Part shown: in pieces, positions 9,101 through 15,709 of the stretch
Layout of the letters: every line of letters begins with the position of its first letter
How positions within the stretch are numbered: position 1 is the first letter of the stretch
Source of the DNA: an uncultured Chloroflexota bacterium
GTDB taxonomy: Bacteria; Chloroflexota; Limnocylindria; Limnocylindrales; CSP1-4
Length of the DNA: 15,709 bases
Direction: 5' to 3'
NCBI GenBank assembly: GCA_903930745.1
Contig: CAIYZX010000333.1
Location: forward strand, 1 to 15,709
The notes under the pieces: model-generated
The model's database searches: none
What the model saw: the letters and a program-made list of their open reading frames with translations, nothing else
Told to the model about the DNA's origin: nothing
Program-made: the position numbers and the translations under genes

Positions 9101-9984
9101 TCCGCTCCGTGATCACGAAGAGCAAGTCCACGATGGCCGTGGTCACGCTGGAGGACCTGCAGGGGACCATCGAGGTGGTGGTCTTCCCGCGCACGTACGA
9201 GACCACCCAGGCGTCGTGGGTGGAGGGCTCCATCCTGCTGGTTGCCGGGCGCGTGGACCACCGTGGCGACGAGGCATCGCTGCTGGCGGACTCGGTCTGG
9301 GACTGGGACGAGGTGAGCGAGCACGGGCCCGAGGCGTTCGCGCGTGAGGTTGGCTCGCTGGACAAGCGCGGCAAGCGACCGGACCGGGGCGGCAACGGCA
9401 ACGGCTCGAATGGGCACAACGGCAATGGGTCCAACGGTGGTCCGAACGGCGGCGGCAACGGCTACGGCCGGCCGGGTGCCGGCGGCGAGTCCGCCCGCCA
9501 GGGGTCCCTGACCCCGCAGCCCGCGCACCAGGCCCCGGCGTCGCCGCGTCCCACCTCCGTCGCGGTGGTGGGCGTGCCCGTGGTGGCGCCGGCCGAGCCC
9601 GTGGCGACGTACCAGGAGCCGCCCGGTCTCGCGACCGTCACCGGCGCCGACCCGCGTGAGGAGCCGCCGCTTCCCGACGAGGCTCGTGCCCGGGCGGTCG
9701 CCGCGGCGCAGGCGCCCTCGCGGCCCATCGAGGCCGCGCCCGGTGCCGTGCTCAACGTCCGCTTCCGCCGTGAGGCGGGATCGGAGCGGGTGGTCGCCGC
9801 CATGCGCGCGTTCAACGCCGTGCTTCGCGAGCGCCCCGGTGTCACGCGCGTGGTGGTGCATGTTCCCGCCCCCGGCGGCTCCGCGCTGCCGATGGAGCTC
9901 CGAGGCGTCGCCTACGACACGGAGCTCGTCGCGGAGATCGTCCGCAGGCTGGGAGACGGCGTGGTGGACATCGCGCTGGGCTGA
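6136..9984 (+). CDS. dnaE: DNA polymerase III subunit alpha, with intact PHP site and C-terminal extension
   Basis: This is the replicative DNA polymerase, 1282 residues (family usually about 1150-1200). The N-terminal PHP domain (about 1-285) keeps all nine metal-site residues: His12, His14, Asp21, His46, Glu71, His92, Cys143, Asp211 and His213. This suggests active 3'-5' proofreading, as known for mycobacterial DnaE1. The palm holds PDIDIDFEDERR with Asp400 and Asp402, and the third catalytic Asp is Asp554 in KFDFLGL. Finger and helix-hairpin-helix regions follow. QFSLF at 906-910 matches the internal beta-clamp-binding consensus. An OB fold spans about 976-1055. Then come a low-complexity Gly/Asn linker, a Pro/Ala-rich stretch and a separate folded domain (about 1203-1282), similar to the C-terminal domain of many non-enterobacterial DnaE proteins. 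The start is the first ATG after an in-frame TAG (6100-6102, the stop of the previous gene), and the HTHSEFSLLDG motif follows at once. The assignment is secure; proofreading is inferred from motifs. Confidence 0.98.
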   Translation: MSIAPNDFVHLHTHSEFSLLDGLGRITDLVDTSVKHGFDSLAVTDHGALYGSVAFYQAATKAGIKPIIGVETYVARRTMRDKEAKFDAQPYHLVLLATDMEGYQNLCRLVTDAHIDGYYYKPRIDREHLAKYSKGLVGMSACLGGEVPKALEAGDWDLARRVAKDYEDILGKGRFFLELQDHKIPEQRVLNEQLLRLAPETGLPLIVTNDLHYVHPEQHDAHDVLLCVGTGNNLDTPNRMRFEGPDFYLKTAEEMYRLFPDQREALLNTRRVAEMVDLKLPLGELRIPHFPVPVGESVESWLRKECEAGMLRRYGTITTQLQERLDYELGIIIQMGYAGYFLIVADFVNYARSVGIATSCRGSAPGSIVTYTLGITPVDPLHYGLPFERFLNPDRVTMPDIDIDFEDERREEVINYVSRKYGQDHVAQIITFGTMLARAAIRDVGRVMGLGYGDVDKIAKAVPNQLGIKLSEALEIAPPLKEMYDTDPQVNKLIGFAQQLEGVARNASTHAAGVVISREPLTELMPLQKATNSDALMTQYEMHGIEALGLLKFDFLGLSNLTILRRAVELIREHQGVEVDLERIPLDDPKTFDLLASGETTGVFQLESAGMRRYIRELRPSTVYDLAAMVALYRPGPMDNIPTYIRRKHGQEKVEYLHPLLEPFLERTFGVFVYQEDIMSAAVALGGFSGPEADTLGYAIRKKKSQVLRSLKETFVERAAQRGVRPETIDAVFKAFEPFERYGFNKAHATCYGLIAYQTAYLKANYTVEYMTSVLTAFRDNAEKVAAAIAECRRMGIDVRPPDVHTSHTGFTVEGEAIRFGLLAVKNVGEGAIESIIKAREEGGEFRSLQDFCSRVDLRLTNRKVLESLARVGATNCFGHPAQVLLGLDDALAAGQSAQRDRVSGQFSLFDMGGDDGATLERPLPVTPETPVRERLRWEKELMGLYLSDHPMGAVAEKVGLYVTAYSGDLKDESLDGQRVVLGGIVTGVRSVITKSKSTMAVVTLEDLQGTIEVVVFPRTYETTQASWVEGSILLVAGRVDHRGDEASLLADSVWDWDEVSEHGPEAFAREVGSLDKRGKRPDRGGNGNGSNGHNGNGSNGGPNGGGNGYGRPGAGGESARQGSLTPQPAHQAPASPRPTSVAVVGVPVVAPAEPVATYQEPPGLATVTGADPREEPPLPDEARARAVAAAQAPSRPIEAAPGAVLNVRFRREAGSERVVAAMRAFNAVLRERPGVTRVVVHVPAPGGSALPMELRGVAYDTELVAEIVRRLGDGVVDIALG
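9388..9468 (+). repeat. Gly/Asn-rich low-complexity repeat inside dnaE
   Basis: Imperfect GGC-AAC-GGC-type codon repeats encode DnaE residues 1085-1111, which are almost only Gly, Asn and Ser with single His, Pro and Tyr. The repeat sits between the OB fold and the C-terminal domain and is most likely a flexible linker. Repeats like this can change length by slippage. Confidence 0.85.
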
Positions 9985-9988
9985 GAGC

Positions 9989-10003
9989 GGCCATGGAATG
10001 GCC
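9989..10003. other. Short perfect inverted repeat after dnaE
   Basis: GGCCAT, a 3-base loop (GGA), then ATGGCC form a 6-bp perfect stem five bases after the dnaE stop. There is no T-run after it, so it is not a classical intrinsic terminator. It could be a weak terminator, a transcript-end stem or an operator, or chance in GC-rich DNA. Confidence 0.3.
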
Positions 10004-10022
10004 CGATGGTTGAACGCTGTGG

Positions 10023-10028
10023 TAGCGT
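10023..10028 (+). promoter_or_regulatory. Putative -10 box (TAGCGT) of the kinase-helicase pair
   Basis: TAGCGT lies 15 bases before the ATG at 10044, in the 59-bp gap after dnaE. It matches the TA(C/G)NNT shape of the other three boxes in this window. A transcript starting about 7 nt later would have a leader of about 9 nt. A TTGAAC at 10010-10015 is far too close to serve as its -35 box. The evidence is pattern resemblance only. Confidence 0.33.
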
Positions 10029-10034
10029 CATCGC

Positions 10035-10041
10035 AGGGGAG
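10035..10041 (+). promoter_or_regulatory. Purine-rich Shine-Dalgarno-like run before the kinase gene
   Basis: AGGGGAG ends only two bases before the ATG at 10044, closer than a standard spacing. Either this ATG is used with a tight spacing or the true start is further downstream, since residues 1-40 of the predicted product show no domain. An in-frame TAG at 10023-10025 rules out an earlier start. Confidence 0.4.
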
Positions 10042-10043
10042 CG

Positions 10044-12089
10044 ATGATCCTGTCGTCAACCTCGGACGCCAAGGCGCACGAGGGGCTATCGTCGGCCACT
10101 GTCACCGCAACCTTGGAGACTCGCAGCACCGTGTCTGCACCCGGAACCATCTTGCTGCCGCCGGACGAGCAGGCGCTCGTGACGGTCGCCAACGGACGCG
10201 TGGTCGCCGCAACCGCACTCGCGGCCACCCTGATGGGCTGCCGCCCGGACGCCTACGGTGACACGCCGGCAGAGGAGCTCTTCGGGCCCGGCATGGACGG
10301 GATGCGCGCGGGAGACGTGCGCACGACGGAGGTGCGTCGCCGCTCCGGTGACACGTTCCGCGCGCGCCTTGTGGCCCGGGGCATGGGCCGCGTGGAGATC
10401 ACCTACCTGCCGGATGGCGCGGAGATGGTGGAGACGGCGGCCGGCCAGCGGGAGATCCTGGAGGCCATCATCCGCGGCGAGCCCGTGGAGGACGTGCTCA
10501 GGAGGATCGCGGTCTTCGCGGAGACGCACGCTCCGGGGTCCATGCGGGCATCGATCCTGCGGATGAGCGTGGCCGAGGGATGCCTGCGTGCCGTCGCCCA
10601 GCCCAGCCTGCCTGCCGCCTTCGTCGAGGGGATAGACCGGCTGGTCCCAGGTCCCCAGATCGCCTCGTGCGGCACGGCTGCCGCGACGGGCATGACGGTC
10701 ATCACCCCGGAGATCGCCGGGGACCCGTGGTGGGAGCCCTTCGCGGAGTTCATGGAGTCGTTCGGCGTCCGCGCCTCCTGGTCCACCGCCGTCCGCTCTG
10801 CGCGGGCCGAGCATGTCCTGGGCACCTTCGGCATGTACTACGGCGAGCCTCGCTTTCCCACACCCCGGGAGCTGTACCTCGCGGACGCCTTCGCCCACCT
10901 CACGGCCCTTGCGCTGGATCGCGCGGACTCGGACGAGGTCCGGGCCCGCGAGATCGCGATGCGCGAGAGCGAGAACATGCGCGACGCCTTCTTCGCGTCC
11001 ATCACGCACGACCTCCGGACGCCGTTGCAGACCATGGTCGCCGCCGCAGGCGTGCTGGAGGGCGTGGCCACCGTGGACCCGTCCCAGCGCAAGGCGGTCG
11101 AGTCGCTCCGGGATGCCGCCCAGCACGTGCTGGACGTCGCGGAGGACGCAATGGCGCTGGCGCGTCCGGGGCCTGTTGAGCTGGACCTCGGTCGGGTGGA
11201 CATCGCGACGGTCGTGCGGCGCGCGCGAGGCGTCGTTGGCGAGGCCACGGATCGCCGCAACATCACGGTCCGGATCGTCCAGCCCCCGGTGCTCCCGGAG
11301 CTGCACGGCGATGGCCGTCGTCTCTCGCGGGTCGTGGTCAACCTCCTCGGAAACGCCGTGGCGCACACGCCCATCGGCAGCACCATCGTGGTCCAGCTTG
11401 AGCACGACGAGTTTGGACGAGCGGTGGTGCTCGAGGTTGCAGACGAAGGCCCGGGCCTGTCGGCGTCCATGCGCGACGTCATCTTCGAGCCGTTCGTTCA
11501 GGGCGGCGGCGTTCGCGAGAAGAAGGGTGGCGCCGGCCTCGGCCTCGCCATCGTGAAGCGGTTCGTGGAGGCACACGGCGGCACGGTCGCCGTCACCTCG
11601 TCGGAGGGCGAGGGCGCGCGGTTCACCGTCCGCCTCCCCGTGCGGGACGGGGCTCAGCTCCTGCCCACCATGCCCGGCGCAAGGGACGGCGCGACGCGCG
11701 GGGCCGCGGCGCTCGCGGGACGGACCGTGCTCCTCGCGGAGGACGACGCGGAGCTCCGCGCGATCCTGCGGACGGGGATGGAGCGTGCCGGCGTAAAGGT
11801 GCTCGAGGCGGCGGACGGTCTCGAGGCCCTCGAGATCCTGCGGGGCGACGAGCCCGTGGATCTGCTGCTCCTGGACGGCTGGATGCCACGGCTTGACGGG
11901 GCGGGCGTTCTTGCCGGCCTCGCGGGCTTCGAGCGGAAGCCCGTGGTTGTGGTCCTCTCGGGCGGCCCCGGCGCGACCGTCTCCGGCGTGACGTGGGAGC
12001 AGCTGGGTGCCGCAATGACGCTCACCAAGCCCGTTCGCCTCGGCGACCTCACCGCCAGGGTGGCACCGCTGCTGGCCGGCCAGCCCTGA
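10044..12089 (+). CDS. Soluble hybrid sensor histidine kinase with PAS-like, GAF and receiver domains
   Basis: This 681-residue two-component kinase has no membrane segment or signal peptide, so it probably senses a cytoplasmic cue. Domains in order: about 40 unassigned residues; a PAS-like region (about 43-127, moderate support); a GAF domain (about 137-296) with SCGTA at 208-212, DPWWEPF and GTFGMYYGEPR; a HisKA dimerisation domain with phospho-acceptor His322 in THDLRTPL; and an ATPase domain with N-box NLLGNAV (Asn437), G1 DEGPG (467-471), FEPFVQ (481-486) and G2 GAGLGL (496-501). The C-terminal receiver (about 559-677) has acidic pocket Glu566/Asp567/Asp568, phospho-acceptor Asp611, Ser639 and Lys662. 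All catalytic residues are present. It has no DNA-binding output domain, so phosphate would have to pass to another protein or act through the receiver itself. It overlaps the next gene by one base (TGATG), implying an operon. The ligand is unknown. The first ATG after an in-frame TAG is used, though a start further downstream is possible. Confidence 0.95.
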   Translation: MILSSTSDAKAHEGLSSATVTATLETRSTVSAPGTILLPPDEQALVTVANGRVVAATALAATLMGCRPDAYGDTPAEELFGPGMDGMRAGDVRTTEVRRRSGDTFRARLVARGMGRVEITYLPDGAEMVETAAGQREILEAIIRGEPVEDVLRRIAVFAETHAPGSMRASILRMSVAEGCLRAVAQPSLPAAFVEGIDRLVPGPQIASCGTAAATGMTVITPEIAGDPWWEPFAEFMESFGVRASWSTAVRSARAEHVLGTFGMYYGEPRFPTPRELYLADAFAHLTALALDRADSDEVRAREIAMRESENMRDAFFASITHDLRTPLQTMVAAAGVLEGVATVDPSQRKAVESLRDAAQHVLDVAEDAMALARPGPVELDLGRVDIATVVRRARGVVGEATDRRNITVRIVQPPVLPELHGDGRRLSRVVVNLLGNAVAHTPIGSTIVVQLEHDEFGRAVVLEVADEGPGLSASMRDVIFEPFVQGGGVREKKGGAGLGLAIVKRFVEAHGGTVAVTSSEGEGARFTVRLPVRDGAQLLPTMPGARDGATRGAAALAGRTVLLAEDDAELRAILRTGMERAGVKVLEAADGLEALEILRGDEPVDLLLLDGWMPRLDGAGVLAGLAGFERKPVVVVLSGGPGATVSGVTWEQLGAAMTLTKPVRLGDLTARVAPLLAGQP

Positions 12090-15000
12090 TGGGGCAGGCT
12101 GTCGCGGGATCCGTCGTTCCCGTGGCGGTGACGCGGCGCGCGATCGTGGACCGCGCCGTCAAGGCGTGGACGGACCAGCTGGTTGACCTGAGCGGGCGCA
12201 ACGGCCTGCTCTACTACCGGGACCTTGGTGCGGGCACGCTGGACCTGGCCGGTGCCGATCCGGCCACGGTGGAGATCCTGCTCGCGGGAGTCAAGGTGCG
12301 GCTCTCGGCGCTGTTCCGGGATCCGGTCGTCCTCAAGGATGCCGCGCGGCGCTGTCGCAAGATCCGCGAGAAGGCGCGCGAGAACCTGGAGGAGCGTGGC
12401 ATCGAGACGCTCTACCTCGCCTCCATGCTGGCGACGTGGACCCCCGAGACCGGGTCCGCCGCCGTGCCCGCGGCGCCGGTGCTGCTCCGCCATCTCGCGC
12501 TCACGCCGACCGGTGCCGCGGGTGAGGACTTCGAGCTGGACGTGGAGGGCGCGGGCGAGCCCAATCCCACGCTGTTCTACGCGCTGCAGAGCGCATTCGG
12601 CGTGCGGGTGGACCTCGCGGCGCTCCAGGCGAGGGCCCTGAACCCAGAGGCCGAGGACGACGATGCCTGGGACCTGGCGGCGTTGTCCGACGCCCTACGG
12701 GAGGCCGCGGCGCCGGTGCCCGGGTTCGCGCTCCGCGACCGCCTCGTCATGGGCAACTTCAGCTACACGAAGCTGCCGATGGTCGTGGACCTGCAGACGA
12801 ACGCCGCCGCCCTGGCCTCGCATGAGCTGGTGGCGGCGATCGCGGGTGACGCGGCCGCGCAGGCCGCAATCCGCACCCGCCAGACCCGCGTTGACCCGGC
12901 CGCCCTGGACCAGATCCCGCTGCCCGTGGAGCACCTCGTGCTGGACGCGGACAGCAGCCAGCAGGCGGCCATCGAGACGGTCTCGGCCGGCTCGGACGTG
13001 GTCATCCAGGGTCCGCCGGGCACGGGCAAGAGCCAGACCATCGCCAACCTCATCGCCGCCTGCACGGCGAGAGGCCTGCGCGTCCTCTTCGTGGCGGAGA
13101 AGCGGGCGGCCATCGATGCCGTGATCGGACGCCTGGGTCGCGTTGGCCTGGGCGACCTGGTGCTGGACCTCCACGGCGGGGCCGCATCCAAGCGGCGGAT
13201 CGCGGAGAACCTTGCCGCCGCGCTCGCGTCCGCGCGATCCGCGCAACTGCCCCACCACGGACAGCTGCAGGCACAGCTGGCGGCGAGGCGAGGCCTGCTG
13301 GGTGCCCACGCCCGCGCGGTGCACGAGATCCGCGACCCATGGGGTGTCAGCCTCTACGAGGCGCAGGGGCGGGCCATCGCGGCCGCCGCTGACCTCACCG
13401 GGGTGCGGCTCCCGGCGGCGGTGATCGATGCGCTGGGTCAGCCGCAGCTGCAGGCGGCGCAGGAGGACCTGCGGGCGCTCCTGGGCCAGGGCGTCGCTGC
13501 CATGTCGCCCGCGGCGAACCCCTGGTCCGTGGCGGGGCCGGTGTCCGCAGCGCAGGTGGAGGCGCTTGGTGACGCCGCGATGACGCTCTCCCGCGAGTCC
13601 GTGCCGGCGCTGGTGCACCTCGCCTCGCAGGTGCTGGGCGCGGCCGCGTCGCCGTACCCGCTGACGCTTGCGCAGGTTGGGCAGGCGGTCATGGCGCTCG
13701 CCGCACGCGCCCGCCTGGACGCCTCCGCGGATCCCGGCATCTTCGAGATCGCGCCACGGCTGGCGCCGCTCGTTGAGCCGGCGCGTCGCGGGCTCCTCGC
13801 ACGCATTGGCGCGCAGCTGTTCAACGCGCCGTATCGGGCGGCCATGGCGGAGGTCCGCGGGCTTGTCCGCGCCGGCTCCCCGGCCCTCCCCGCCGCCAAG
13901 CCCTCCGCGGAGGCGGTGGCCGGGCTGGTCGCAGAGGCGGCCACGGCACGCGCGGCCTGGTCTGCGGTCACCGGGGCCCCGCTACCGCTGGTGAGCGGCA
14001 CCGCAGAGCTCGCCGCCGCGTGGAGTCGTGCCGGTGGCCTGGTTGCCGCGCTTGCCGCCGCCGTGACGCCGCCCCCGCAGGACGCCACGGACATCGAGGG
14101 CCTCGCCGCCTGGGCCGCCGCGCTGGATCGCGACCTGCCCACGCTGGGCAAGCTGCCGGAGATCCAGGGACGGCGCGCGGAGATCGCCGCGGTTGGGTTC
14201 GGGCCGCTCGTGGACGCGATCGTGGCCCGCGGCGACGACGCGGAGCGCGCGGTCCGCACGATGGACGGCGCCTGGGCGACCGCGGTGGTGGAGCGAGTCC
14301 TCGCGCGCGACCAGGTCATCGGCGGGATGGATGCGGCGCGCCTGTGCGCGGAGGCCGATGTCTACGCGAACCTGGACCGCCAGCACATCGGCGGGACCAG
14401 CGCCCGCGTGAAGCGCGAGTGGGCGGAGCGGGCGGTGGCCGCCCGTGACGGGCACCCGGAGCAGGACCTGCTCCTCTCCACGGAGGCGAAGAAGAAGTCC
14501 CGGCACCTGCCCATCCGCGACCTGTTCGCGAAGGCGCCGGACGTCCTCACCGCCGTCAAACCGTGCTGGGCCATGAGCCCGCTCCTCGTCAGCCAGATCC
14601 TGCCGGGTGACCGGCCGTACTTCGACATCGTGGTCTTCGACGAGGCCAGCCAGATCCTCCCGGCGGACGCCATCCCGTCCATCGCCCGCGGCCGACGTGC
14701 CGTGGTTGCGGGCGACGAGCTCCAGCTGCCGCCCACCACGTTCTTCGCCTCGCAGTCCACGGCGGACCTCGCGGACGAGGACGCGGAGACGCTCGAGGGC
14801 GAGGGCGAGGCCCTCCTCGTGGGCTTCGACTCCATCCTGTCCATCGCGGACCCGCTCATTGGCTCCACGTCCCTGCGGTGGCACTACCGCAGCCGCGACG
14901 AGCGCCTGATCGCGTTCTCCAACCTGCAGATCTACGGGCCCAAGCACCGCGAGCTGGTCACGTTTCCCGCGGTCAGCGACGACCAGGCGATCCGCCACGT

Positions 15001-15709
15001 GCGCGTCGCGCCGCGCCTGGAGGGGGCCACAGGCGTCTCGTCCGCCGAGGAGGTCGCCGAGGTGGTGCGGCTTGTGCTGGAGCAGGCGGCCACGCGCCCC
15101 GGCCAGTCGCTGGGCGTCATCGCGATGGGCATCAACCACGCGGAGCGGATCAGCGAGGCGCTGCGCCTGGAGCGCCCGAAGCACCCGGAGCTGGACGCGT
15201 TCTTCTCCGAGGCGGGCCCGGAGCCCTTCTTCGTCAAGAACCTGGAGCGTGTCCAGGGCGACGAGCGCGACACCATTATCCTGACCGTGGGCTACGGCCG
15301 GAACGCCGATGGCAGGCTCCGCCAGAACTTCGGCCCCGTGAACCAGCAGGGTGGCGAGCGCCGGCTCAACGTCGCGATCACGCGCTCCAAGCGCCGGATG
15401 ATCGTGGTCTCGTCGTTCGGCTCGGAGGACATCGATGCCGCGCGGACCACCGCGGAGGGCGTCAAGCTCCTGCGCGCCTACCTGCGGTACGCGGAGAGCG
15501 GCGGCACGGACCTCGGGTCCATCACCTCCCCGCGGCCGGAGCTCAACGGGTTCGAGCGTGACGTGGCTGCGGCCCTTGCCGCGGCCGGCATCGGCGCCGT
15601 CCCGCAGCTGGGCACTTCCGGCTACTACCTGGACTTCGCGCTCACGCATCCCTCGCACCCCGGGCGGTTCGTCCTGGCCGTGGAGTGTGACGGGGCGTCC
15701 TACCACTCG
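12089..15709 (+). CDS. DUF4011-type SF1 helicase with C-terminal Vsr/MTES-like nuclease domain, 3' end cut
   Basis: This is a large predicted DNA/RNA helicase-nuclease. The frame is open from ATG 12089 to the window edge (1207 codons, no stop). The N-terminus resembles DUF4011 (W..QLVDLSGRNGLLYYRD near 27-45), and MGNFSYTKLPMVVDL follows at 221. Helicase motifs: Q-like DSSQQ (288-292), Walker A GPPGTGKS (308-315), motif Ia LFVAEK, Walker B DEASQ (851-855), GDELQLPPT (875-883), WHYRSR (931-936), VQGDERD (1055-1061) and GGERRLNVAITRSK (1088-1101). About 500 helical, Ala-rich residues separate motif Ia from Walker B. The C-terminus begins a PD-(D/E)XK nuclease: FERDV with Glu1156, Asp1182 in YYLDFAL, then Glu1199-Cys-Asp1201-Gly and YHS, of the Vsr/REase_MTES type. 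No Shine-Dalgarno is present. The ATG overlaps the kinase stop, so translation is probably coupled. Related helicase-nucleases occur in defence loci, so a role in anti-phage defence or DNA repair is likely but unproven. The family call is strong; substrate and direction are unknown. Confidence 0.93.
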   Translation, partial: MGQAVAGSVVPVAVTRRAIVDRAVKAWTDQLVDLSGRNGLLYYRDLGAGTLDLAGADPATVEILLAGVKVRLSALFRDPVVLKDAARRCRKIREKARENLEERGIETLYLASMLATWTPETGSAAVPAAPVLLRHLALTPTGAAGEDFELDVEGAGEPNPTLFYALQSAFGVRVDLAALQARALNPEAEDDDAWDLAALSDALREAAAPVPGFALRDRLVMGNFSYTKLPMVVDLQTNAAALASHELVAAIAGDAAAQAAIRTRQTRVDPAALDQIPLPVEHLVLDADSSQQAAIETVSAGSDVVIQGPPGTGKSQTIANLIAACTARGLRVLFVAEKRAAIDAVIGRLGRVGLGDLVLDLHGGAASKRRIAENLAAALASARSAQLPHHGQLQAQLAARRGLLGAHARAVHEIRDPWGVSLYEAQGRAIAAAADLTGVRLPAAVIDALGQPQLQAAQEDLRALLGQGVAAMSPAANPWSVAGPVSAAQVEALGDAAMTLSRESVPALVHLASQVLGAAASPYPLTLAQVGQAVMALAARARLDASADPGIFEIAPRLAPLVEPARRGLLARIGAQLFNAPYRAAMAEVRGLVRAGSPALPAAKPSAEAVAGLVAEAATARAAWSAVTGAPLPLVSGTAELAAAWSRAGGLVAALAAAVTPPPQDATDIEGLAAWAAALDRDLPTLGKLPEIQGRRAEIAAVGFGPLVDAIVARGDDAERAVRTMDGAWATAVVERVLARDQVIGGMDAARLCAEADVYANLDRQHIGGTSARVKREWAERAVAARDGHPEQDLLLSTEAKKKSRHLPIRDLFAKAPDVLTAVKPCWAMSPLLVSQILPGDRPYFDIVVFDEASQILPADAIPSIARGRRAVVAGDELQLPPTTFFASQSTADLADEDAETLEGEGEALLVGFDSILSIADPLIGSTSLRWHYRSRDERLIAFSNLQIYGPKHRELVTFPAVSDDQAIRHVRVAPRLEGATGVSSAEEVAEVVRLVLEQAATRPGQSLGVIAMGINHAERISEALRLERPKHPELDAFFSEAGPEPFFVKNLERVQGDERDTIILTVGYGRNADGRLRQNFGPVNQQGGERRLNVAITRSKRRMIVVSSFGSEDIDAARTTAEGVKLLRAYLRYAESGGTDLGSITSPRPELNGFERDVAAALAAAGIGAVPQLGTSGYYLDFALTHPSHPGRFVLAVECDGASYHS

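Noticed and set aside
10010..10015. TTGAAC as a -35 box for the kinase promoter
   Set aside because: Only seven bases separate it from the TAGCGT box, far below the usual 16-18.
8677..11576. Minus-strand open frames of 460 and 496 codons opposite the end of dnaE and the kinase
   Set aside because: They have low-complexity composition and lie fully under convincing plus-strand genes; no start signal or domain was seen.
13982..15706. 574-codon open frame on the minus strand opposite the helicase
   Set aside because: The plus-strand frame carries all SF1 helicase motifs over the same bases; the antisense product shows no domain.

Overview
The window is strongly GC-rich, densely packed bacterial chromosomal DNA. 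It holds five protein genes and no RNA genes, IS elements or CRISPR arrays that I can see. Four of the genes point right; the leftmost points left. The first and last genes run off the window edges. The taxon cannot be fixed from sequence alone. A Chloroflexota lineage (for example Limnocylindria-like) or an actinobacterium-like high-GC lineage fits best. The reasons are the high GC, short or leaderless 5' ends behind TANNNT-type -10 boxes, a DnaE with a complete PHP metal site plus an extra C-terminal domain, and an FG-GAP/choice-of-anchor-D secreted protein. This placement is inference.

Layout. (1) Bases 1-1865, minus strand: an S9A prolyl oligopeptidase, cut at its C-terminus by the window edge just before the expected catalytic Asp. 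(2) Bases 1866-2010: a 145-bp divergent intergenic region with an apparently leaderless promoter for the peptidase and a promoter plus strong Shine-Dalgarno for the gene to the right. (3) Bases 2011-6102: a 1363-residue exported beta-rich protein with a signal peptide, three ASH-like domains, Ig-like domains, a seven-repeat FG-GAP calcium-loop propeller and a C-terminal beta-sandwich. (4) Bases 6136-9984: dnaE, the replicative DNA polymerase III alpha subunit, with all nine residues of an active PHP proofreading site, an internal clamp-binding motif, and a Gly/Asn-rich linker leading to an extra C-terminal domain. (5) Bases 10044-12089: a soluble hybrid histidine kinase (PAS-like, GAF, HisKA, HATPase, receiver). 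(6) From 12089 to the right edge: a DUF4011-type SF1 helicase with a C-terminal Vsr/MTES-like PD-(D/E)XK nuclease domain, overlapping the kinase by one base.

The first three genes look like independent housekeeping or surface functions. The most system-like unit is the last pair. A cytoplasmic sensor kinase with no DNA-binding output overlaps a large helicase-nuclease of the kind often tied to DNA defence or repair. The overlap implies co-transcription and coupled translation. Any functional link between the two is inference and rests on whether the pair is conserved elsewhere.
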